Positions 57,132 to 64,000 of a stretch of DNA of 64,000 nt are shown piece after piece; position 1 is the stretch's first letter, and each line of letters starts with the position of its first letter. The stretch is from Zymoseptoria tritici IPO323 (lineage: Eukaryota > Ascomycota > Dothideomycetes > Mycosphaerellales > Mycosphaerellaceae). The notes below the pieces were generated by a model, which was not told where the DNA came from, searched no databases, and worked only from the letters and a program-made list of their open reading frames with translations. The stretch lies in contig NC_018215.1 of assembly GCF_000219625.1 (NCBI RefSeq), positions 682,001 through 746,000 of the forward strand. Reading direction: 5' to 3'. The position numbers and the translations under genes are program-made.

Positions 57132-58784
57132 ATGGCCGACCTCACCAAGCTTTCCGCAACAGCCCAGCTCGCCACTGGCATAGCATGTCTCTACATCTTC
57201 TACCTCCTCACAACAACAACATCGATATGGCTCCGCCGACGCTCCTACAAGCGCTCGAAAGGCGTCATGCCGGCGGTTCGCATTCCGGCCAAAGACCCGA
57301 TCATGGGAATGGACTTGTTCCTCCGCAACATCCGAGCCCTGAAGGACCATACGCTTCTCGAGCTGGGAATGGCGAGATTCGCAAACCTCAAAGCAAATAC
57401 CATCCGTGGATTAGGTCTCGGTCGGGAGATCCATGGGACGATTGAGCCGGAGAATCTGAAGACGATTCAAGCGGTTGATTTCAAGAAGTGGGGTTTGGGA
57501 ACCGGACGGAAGGTATGTGTTCGCAGAGGTCGACAGTGACGATCATTGCTAACTCGTACGCCAGACGGGTTTCCATCCGCTTCTTGGGCAAGGTGGGTTA
57601 GGATGAAACTTGACCTCCATGTCACCAGTCTAACCTCCATCAAAGGCATCTTCACATCCGACGGCCCAGACTGGCAGCACTCTCGCGACATGCTCCGTCC
57701 CAACTTCGTACGCTCCCAGATCGGCGACACTGAAACTTTCGAGAAACACATTTCCCATCTCATCGCCGCGATTCCCAAAGATGGCACCACAGTCAACTTA
57801 TCTGATCTCTTCTTCCGCCTGACCATCGACTCCGCCACCGAGTTCCTCTTCGGTGAGAGCACCGAGTCTCTGACCAAAGACAGCACGGACGGCTTCGCCG
57901 AAGCCTTCAACAACGGCCAGGACTTCATCGCCAATAAAGCCCGCTGGGGTAAATGGGCACGCTTTGCGCCAAAGAACAAGCGCTTCGAAGCGGATCGTAA
58001 ATTCGTGCACGACTTTGTGGACTACTACGTTGACAAAGGCCTGGCCAAGCGTGCTCAACTTCTCACCGAAGACAAGAAACCTCAACGCTACGTCTTCATC
58101 GACGAGTTGGTGCGGCAAACGACCGACCGCGTCCGCATCCGCAGCGAACTCCTCAACATCCTCCTTGCCGGCCGCGACACCACTGCCTCCCTCCTCACCA
58201 ACGTCTGGTTCATCCTCTCCAAGCGTCCCGACATATGGGCAAAACTGCAATCGGAAGTCGGGCAACTGAACGGTGTCCGGCCCACATTCGAACAGTTGAA
58301 AGACCTCAAGTACCTCCAATCCATCCTCTCCGAGTCCCTGCGTCTGCACCCGGTCGTCCCTCTCAACAGCCGCGAAGCCCAATGCGACACAACCCTCCCT
58401 GTGGGGGGCGGACCATCCGGTCTGGCACCAATCTTCATTCCCAAAGGAGGCATCGTCTCCTGGAACGTCTACGCCATGCATCGCCGCAAGGACATATACG
58501 GACCCGACGCGGAAGACTTCACGCCCGAGCGATGGCTCGACGATCCTGAGACGGGTAAGAAAGGCTTAAGACCGGGTTGGGGATATCTTCCGTTCAATGG
58601 CGGGCCGCGGGTGTGTCTGGGGCAGCAATTCGCGTTGACGGAGGCGAGTTATGCGACGGTCAGATTGTGTCAGGCGTTCAGTGGGATTGAGAGCAGGGAT
58701 CCGGAGGAGTGGAAGGAGTTTTTGATGTTGACTTGTGTGTCGTTGAATGGAGCGAAGGTCAAATTGACGCCGAGGGAGGGTTGA
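57132..58784 (+). CDS. Cytochrome P450, CYP52-like
   Basis: Three exons (57132-57512, 57565-57592, 57646-58784), the middle one only 28 bp, with introns of 52 and 53 bp; 515 residues. An N-terminal membrane anchor (LATGIACLYIFYLLTTTTSIW) is followed by a basic stop-transfer segment. P450 motifs are the I-helix LLAGRDTTAS (about 313), ExxR in SESLRLHPVVPLNSR (about 375), PERW, and the heme loop FNGGPRVCLGQQFALTEASY with Cys at about 460. The heme-loop and VPLNSR sequences are characteristic of CYP52 and related families, which hydroxylate n-alkanes and fatty acids at the terminal carbon in the ER. The true family number needs an identity search. Confidence 0.9.
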
Positions 58785-59372
58785 TTCATCAAAGGTCGTA
58801 CAGGTAATGGATCAGACGCATGAAGTCTTATCCGCGCTTCTGAAAAATGTTACTGGCAATCCCAAGCAGTGCAGATATGACGAGATCGCCGACACCGTCC
58901 GAAAGAGAGGGCGTCGATTGAGTTGGCGGCGTAAACACGACTTCCCGTGTGCAGAATACAGTCTGAAAGCTAAATGATTTGAAAACGGGAAATGAATCAT
59001 TTCTTGCTTGTCTCCTGCGACTCTTAGACAGCTACACCGTCATCTCGGGAAACTGCTTGATGCCGCTGGTGATCTAGTTGCTGGAAATCGACGCTAATGG
59101 ATAGCATGCAGCGTTTATTAGGCGCATCGGTCACCCTCATGGTTTCCCACTTGGACGTCAGACTAGGCCCTGGGCCCTCACGTGCGGCTTGAACCGTCGA
59201 TCGCAGGCCAGGATTGACATGCGAATGGGCGTGCCGGGGTGAGTCGCGTGATAGGATGACAATAGGTAATATCTTACACTTCCAAAAGATCTCTGCCCCA
59301 CTTTTCCCATACTCACACTCTTCTCCAACCGACCGAGAACAAACCCACGAACACAAAAAATTCACACGAACC
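58785..59372. other. Intergenic, nothing recognised
   Basis: About 590 bp between the P450 and the small secreted protein gene. It ends in an AC-rich leader (CACGAACACAAAAAATTCACAC) directly before the ATG at 59373. Confidence 0.45.
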
Positions 59373-59774
59373 ATGCAGCACCTCCTACACCTTTCCGCCA
59401 TGCTCTTGATGACCTCGTCCGCCATCGCAGTTCTCGTAAGTTCTCCGCCTACGACATCTCTCGCACGTCCGCAAACATCTGACCCACCGTGTCGACTAGT
59501 TCTGCGAGGTTGCGGACAAAGGAGACCCGGATCATGGTATCGGGCCAAACTACCCCAATGGATGGTGCTGGACGGGCGAGGACGAGCACGGCAATCCAAC
59601 GCCAAAGACGAGTTGCGGAGATGTACGTGAAAGCGCAGCCGTTAACGCCACGCTGTCCATCCCGTGTTCTTGCCTGAACTGACATCTTTTGTTTCCGTGC
59701 AGTGGGGCCCCTGCAACGATGCTGGACATTGGTGCACGATCGACGGCGAGAACGACGAGGCGAAGTGCGATTGA
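59373..59774 (+). CDS. Small secreted cysteine-rich protein, candidate effector
   Basis: Three short exons (59373-59435, 59500-59622, 59703-59774) with introns of 64 bp (GTAAGT...GACTAG) and 80 bp (GTACGT...GTGCAG) encode 85 residues; all joins are in phase 0. The first exon is a signal peptide (MQHLLHLSAMLLMTSSAIAV). The mature part of about 65 residues is acidic, rich in Gly, Asp and Trp, and has six Cys (FC, WCW, SC, PC, WC, KC), enough for three disulfides. Size, signal, Cys count and lack of a recognised domain fit the class of fungal effector candidates and apoplastic small secreted proteins. No homologue is recognised. It is convergent with RAV1, 140 bp apart. Confidence 0.72.
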
Positions 59775-59914
59775 ACGGATCTGTATCGCGCGGTCCCACT
59801 CTTTCTGTCGGGATCGATACCACTCTTTGATGTCCGCTCTGGGTACGTTGAAGACGGGTAGACATGAGAGAGCGAGATTAGATGACTGTCGACCAACATT
59901 ATACTCTACAATGC

Positions 59915-62900
59915 TCAAAATCCAAAACTATCCAACAACGAATTCGCATCCGGCTCCTTGAATTGCGTCGGTGGTGGTTTCGGCTTCTCGCTTACAGGTT
60001 TTGCTGCGGCCTCTTTCTTTGCCCTGAGTTTCTTAAGCAGTTCAGCCGCCTTTGCTTGTCGGTCGTTGGCATCGCTAGATGCGGCGTTGATTTCGGCTGG
60101 AGGCGTAGGACCAGCGAAGCTGTCCAGCAGCGAGGGTGGCTCTTGTGGAGTGGATGCACTGTCGTCGTCTTGCGCGGTCCCGATGCCAGCCGCCTGACCG
60201 ACGCTATTGGCGCTGGACTGTTGCTCCGCTTCTTTCCGGAACTCCCAAGTGCTAACAAGATTCAGGGCAAGCAGCCACTGACCCATACGCCGAAGGATCC
60301 TGGCAGCTCTGAGCACAGCACTGTACTCATATGGCGACGCTACTTTGCGCAAGGTGCGGTAAAGCAATACCGTATTCGGATCGTCTTGCTGCCATGTTTT
60401 CGGGCCGTCCAGCGGCATGATAAGTGACTCTGCCGCCTGGTCTCTTTCGAGCAAGACTTCATGACACCAGCTCAACAGCCATCTATTGCCGTCCTTCTTC
60501 GCTTGTGGCATGATTCGATCTTCCAGCAGAGTTCTGAGTACAGGCGAGCCGTCGCCGCAATATAGACGTGCCACAGCAACCGCAAAAGCGGGATCCTCGC
60601 ATTGTCCCGCGAGAATGCTGACGGCACTGGCTGCATCGTCTGCCAGCAGGAAGAAGGCAGCCGAATAATGGAAACGTCGCTTCCCCATCAACGCGTACGC
60701 ATTCTTCCTGGCCGCCGTGCGTGCCTCGGGTTGAGCAAAGTCCTTCTTCAAGAAATTCATCGTCGACTTCTGCTCCCGATGCCATGTCGCAATGCGCCAC
60801 AACGCTATCAAGGTAGCCTTCTTGTGAAGTGCGAGGAAGTAGATCGAAGCGTTGACCGGGTCGGGAGGTTGCTCGGAACGATAGGCAGACTGAGCGATCT
60901 GCTCGAAGATCTGCTCCAGAGCTGTACGGTCGGAAAGCCAGGCTGTAATTCCAAGGCGGCGTGCAGCAGGCCAAGTGATCTTGTTGTCCAGGTGCAGCAG
61001 TAAGATGTCAAGAAGAGCCTGCTGCGTAGTGCTGTGGTAGGCGAAGGCAACTTCGCGCCATGGCATGTTGGGCACGAATTGTGATTGAACTGCGCCGTTG
61101 GTCTGTCCTGCATCTGCGGATCCGTTCCTTGTGTCCTCTTGGTTGTAGAGCAGTTGCAATTTCCAGTTGAACAGATAACGTAGTGCGTTCTTGTCCAGAG
61201 TCCCAACGTGCTGATTCATATCTGCAACAGCGTCTATGACATGACCTAGCCGCCGCTGCTCTACAGTCGAGAGTGCAGGAAGATTCTTGCTGTCCAATTG
61301 CTCCTTCAGATCGGAGACTGTATCCTCGCCGAGGACTTGATGCTGCCTAGACGATTCTCGCATGTGACGTGTAAGCGGCTCATCCAGTGTCGAGTCGAGC
61401 TCTTCGTCAGGACCCCAGAACTTCAGCTTTTGCGACAGCTTTTCCAAGATCGAGGCGACAACACCAAGGTGGCCCTGCTGGACAAGGCGAGACAGTAGGC
61501 TAGGGTGCCAAGCGGGGAGAGCACTTTGCATCTGCGTTGCGACGTGTGCCAGACTGGAATTCTTCGCCAATGACTGATCGAGAACATGAGCTTCTTGAAT
61601 TCCGATACTTAAGTTCGATATCTCGATCTCGGAGCTCGCGATGAAGACGCCGTTCCCAGCGGCGGCCGCGAGACTGCCGTTCGGACGCCACGCCATAGCT
61701 GAGACGTCGAGCCCAGTGCCTTCGATGGAGATCGTCTTGACTGAGATCCAAGTCGGCACTTCGGAGCTTGAGTGCTCATACCTTCCTTGAACCAGGACGT
61801 CTATGGTAGTACCATATCCGACTGCAAGATAGTTCTGACCAGAATCGGAGCTGAAAGCTTCAAGTCCAATCACATCCCTGTTCAGCACTTGGTTGTGCTC
61901 AATGTAGCCATCGTTGAGATGCACGATCGTCAGTGTGTTCGCGCTGTTGGAGACAATGGCAGCAAATTCGGTGCTCGCGGCGAATAGTGATGGGCCTTCG
62001 ATGCCTGTCTCGAAGGTTGCCAAAGACACCAATTGTCCTTCGGAAGATAGCTTATCGACCACGATACGTCCACTCTTCCCAATGATGGTGATGCAGGTAC
62101 TATCGAGCTCGCGCACTGAAGATACTGGCACTGCGAACAGGACGTCGGACCAGCCATGTCGCCCCGAGGTTGAGATAGTATCAATGCTTATAGCCGCGTT
62201 TAGCAGTGACTGCGCATCTTGCGAGACGATCTTCCACCGAATGACCTGTTGACCGTCGTCCTGGACGAAGACGCCTTCGCTGCGATCATCAGTGCTTACG
62301 CTGACATGTACTCTTCCCTTTCGCTCCATCGTGCAGGCTGTCTTCGCGACTAATTCACCGCTCGGTGCATGCGCGAGAAACTCGGATGCGGTGACCACGA
62401 GTAGCAGACCCTTTGAGGCGAGAACAGCCACAGTCCGGACATCCGAAGTTGTTGTGACCGACTGTTCCCAGCGGAGCGGCAAATCTCTATCTTCATTCCA
62501 CATTGAGATGTCGCCGGACGACCATGATATGATGCCGGTTGGAGATGACCGGACATCCGCTATCGCGTTGTTGTGACCCGACCAGACGCCTCCGGGTGAC
62601 AGTCTATCGTGGCCAGAGGCGGACGAAGAGAAGAAGTCTTCAACCTTGCCTTTCCACCATGTAATTTCTCCATTTGATACCAGACTGTGCGTCAGCAGAT
62701 GGATCTCATCGTCCTGGAACCAAGTGCCACACGTAGCAGGACTACCACCCGGGAGCGTCATTTGAAGTTGTTCAGAGTGGGCAATGTGGAATGCTTGTGG
62801 CGTAATCGGTGTCTCGGACCTACGTCTGTGGCCGATGCTCTCTAGTCCCCATGCTGACATCCTTCCTTGTCCGTCGAAAGTCACAACCACATCCGCCTCG

Positions 62901-63922
62901 TGCGATATCATCTCTTTCAAAAGCTCTTTAGAATGGTTCACCTTCCCTTGCTGAGGCACACCGATGGCTGCGTTGACGGCAGTAGTGAAATCGTCCGACG
63001 GGATCATGACCGCGTACCTCGCAGGCTTGGGTCTATCATCGTCAAAGCCGCGACTGGTCAAGGTCGGTGAGTTTGGTATTGCGGCGACCAGATCTATCGT
63101 TGTGTGTAGAACCAGAATATCCAGGTCGTGGGACCCTCCAGTGCGCCATACCCGCAGTACAGCGTCCGTAGCAATGGTATACAGAACTTCCGGTCCATCA
63201 TCGTGTCTGCCGCTGATACCACTCCCTCGTCTTTCCTCTGCATTGGCGTTAAGCGGACGCCATTGGAAATGGGTTACTGTCCCACCGTGTGGAAGATATG
63301 TGTGGTCGAACAGTCCTTCTTCAAATGATAGCCGCCGCCAGATTTTGACCAGTCTGTCGCAGCGCGCGCAAGTAGCGATTATCGACGAGCTTGGACTGAA
63401 GGCTGCCTGGCAGATAGGTGATGCTACAGCTTTCGACCACAACGGAGCTCGCTGCTCTGCTGTTTCGTCTACAATCCCGACCGGCGAGGCGGTCCGAGAG
63501 GACACCAGCGTAGAGAAAAGAGACAGCGCTTTGCTGCCTCCTACGAGCACCTCACCCTCATTGCCCCAGCTCACGCAGAGCGCCTTATCTTCCGCATCCG
63601 GTCTTACAAGGTAGAGCGTTTTGTCCCACCAGACTTTGTCCCAGCCTTCTGCCACAGGCTCCAGTACCCAAACATGACTTTTGCCAGCTACCGCAAGCTT
63701 CCCAGTCTTGCCGTCCGCTTCCACAGCTAGTAGTTGATGATCGAAGGATATCGCATGATTGAGGTTCGTGGGCGATGACAGCACGTTGAGCTGCGAGCCG
63801 GAGATATAGGCGACATAGCGCTTGAAGCGGAAGGTGAAGGTCGTGAATGACTGTAGAGAAGGAGAGGGCGATCCGGGTAGGACTTGTGTGAAGGCAGTGG
63901 GCCCGTGGGAGCTCGAAGGCAT
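59915..63922 (-). CDS. RAV1: RAV1: RAVE complex subunit, regulator of V-ATPase assembly
   Basis: Single-exon protein of 1335 residues, close to yeast Rav1 (1357). The N-terminal half is made of WD40-like repeats forming two propellers (for example QAAFSPSSSIIATCARCDRLVKIWR near 175 and DVRSSPTGIISWSSGDISMW near 455). The Rav1p C-terminal domain follows, with WGPDEELDSTLDEPLTRHMRESSRQHQ (about 825) and EVAFAYHSTTQQALLDILLLH (about 940). The protein ends in a Pro/Lys-rich segment and SLLDSFGF, a common fungal Rav1 tail. With Rav2 and Skp1 it forms RAVE, which reassembles V1 and Vo sectors of the vacuolar proton pump after glucose returns. Confidence 0.93.
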   Translation of the reverse strand: MPSSSHGPTAFTQVLPGSPSPSLQSFTTFTFRFKRYVAYISGSQLNVLSSPTNLNHAISFDHQLLAVEADGKTGKLAVAGKSHVWVLEPVAEGWDKVWWDKTLYLVRPDAEDKALCVSWGNEGEVLVGGSKALSLFSTLVSSRTASPVGIVDETAEQRAPLWSKAVASPICQAAFSPSSSIIATCARCDRLVKIWRRLSFEEGLFDHTYLPHGGTVTHFQWRPLNANAEERRGSGISGRHDDGPEVLYTIATDAVLRVWRTGGSHDLDILVLHTTIDLVAAIPNSPTLTSRGFDDDRPKPARYAVMIPSDDFTTAVNAAIGVPQQGKVNHSKELLKEMISHEADVVVTFDGQGRMSAWGLESIGHRRRSETPITPQAFHIAHSEQLQMTLPGGSPATCGTWFQDDEIHLLTHSLVSNGEITWWKGKVEDFFSSSASGHDRLSPGGVWSGHNNAIADVRSSPTGIISWSSGDISMWNEDRDLPLRWEQSVTTTSDVRTVAVLASKGLLLVVTASEFLAHAPSGELVAKTACTMERKGRVHVSVSTDDRSEGVFVQDDGQQVIRWKIVSQDAQSLLNAAISIDTISTSGRHGWSDVLFAVPVSSVRELDSTCITIIGKSGRIVVDKLSSEGQLVSLATFETGIEGPSLFAASTEFAAIVSNSANTLTIVHLNDGYIEHNQVLNRDVIGLEAFSSDSGQNYLAVGYGTTIDVLVQGRYEHSSSEVPTWISVKTISIEGTGLDVSAMAWRPNGSLAAAAGNGVFIASSEIEISNLSIGIQEAHVLDQSLAKNSSLAHVATQMQSALPAWHPSLLSRLVQQGHLGVVASILEKLSQKLKFWGPDEELDSTLDEPLTRHMRESSRQHQVLGEDTVSDLKEQLDSKNLPALSTVEQRRLGHVIDAVADMNQHVGTLDKNALRYLFNWKLQLLYNQEDTRNGSADAGQTNGAVQSQFVPNMPWREVAFAYHSTTQQALLDILLLHLDNKITWPAARRLGITAWLSDRTALEQIFEQIAQSAYRSEQPPDPVNASIYFLALHKKATLIALWRIATWHREQKSTMNFLKKDFAQPEARTAARKNAYALMGKRRFHYSAAFFLLADDAASAVSILAGQCEDPAFAVAVARLYCGDGSPVLRTLLEDRIMPQAKKDGNRWLLSWCHEVLLERDQAAESLIMPLDGPKTWQQDDPNTVLLYRTLRKVASPYEYSAVLRAARILRRMGQWLLALNLVSTWEFRKEAEQQSSANSVGQAAGIGTAQDDDSASTPQEPPSLLDSFAGPTPPAEINAASSDANDRQAKAAELLKKLRAKKEAAAKPVSEKPKPPPTQFKEPDANSLLDSFGF

Positions 63923-64000
63923 GGCGGCGCGTGTTATCGTACAGAGGTTCGCATTGTACTCGAGTATCGTGGAATGGGGAGATCGAGGAAATGTGACAAG

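Noticed and set aside
54380..59774. A secondary-metabolite or virulence gene cluster (HET, P450, secreted protein)
   Set aside because: There is no backbone synthase, transferase or cluster regulator, and the genes belong to unrelated pathways with ordinary spacing.

Overview
The window is nuclear DNA of a filamentous ascomycete, most likely a Dothideomycete. The evidence is the short GT-AG introns (47-87 bp in nearly every spliced gene), the gene content (HET-domain genes, CYP52-type P450, tannase-family esterase, KCH potassium channel, RAV1, BFR2, SDE2) and a transposon block almost stripped of CpA/TpG dinucleotides, which is the mark of repeat-induced point mutation (RIP). The species cannot be named from the sequence.

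Region 1 (about 850-22100) is a RIP-mutated stack of nested transposons, which I could resolve because insertions carry perfect target-site duplications (TSDs). The oldest layer is a PIF/Harbinger-like DNA transposon relic (about 850-4956 plus 21868-22100). It was entered by a chromodomain Gypsy element, here called chromovirus B (4962-21862, minus strand, 170-bp LTRs, TSD CCGAG). Chromovirus B was in turn hit by two copies of an (AAAC)n-tailed retroposon (6096-6897, 8251-9120), by a miniature LTR element (TRIM, 9635-11073, 184-bp LTRs, TSD GATTT) that carries a third retroposon copy, and by a second chromovirus A (14455-21410, minus strand, 378-bp LTRs, TSD TTAGG). Both chromoviruses carry, between the end of pol and the 3' LTR, an extra gene on the opposite strand with canonical fungal introns (15112-16002 in A; 5545-7204 in B). 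The TRIM LTR contains tRNA-like A and B boxes. These are the most unusual features of the window.

Region 2 (22686-63922) is ordinary, non-RIPed, gene-dense DNA: KCH1-like channel (-), DPH2 (+), a decayed HET-NACHT gene (+), a bHLH factor (+), transaldolase (-) divergent from a sugar-porter MFS (+), a secreted tannase-family esterase (+), a DEDDy exonuclease (-), two tRNA-like relics, HSP20 (-), SDE2 (-), RPS10 (+), an M20 amidohydrolase (+), BFR2 (-), an old-yellow-enzyme reductase (-), a 4-TM MARVEL-like protein (-), an intact HET gene (+), a CYP52-type P450 (+), an 85-residue cysteine-rich secreted protein (+) and RAV1 (-).

The genes do not form a biosynthetic cluster. Housekeeping genes (DPH2, RPS10, SDE2, BFR2, RAV1) are mixed with environment-facing ones (transporter, esterase, P450, HET genes, small secreted protein), and the accessory genes do not concentrate beside the RIP block. 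All exon coordinates were worked out by eye from splice motifs and frame, and the exon sums are divisible by three in every gene model given.
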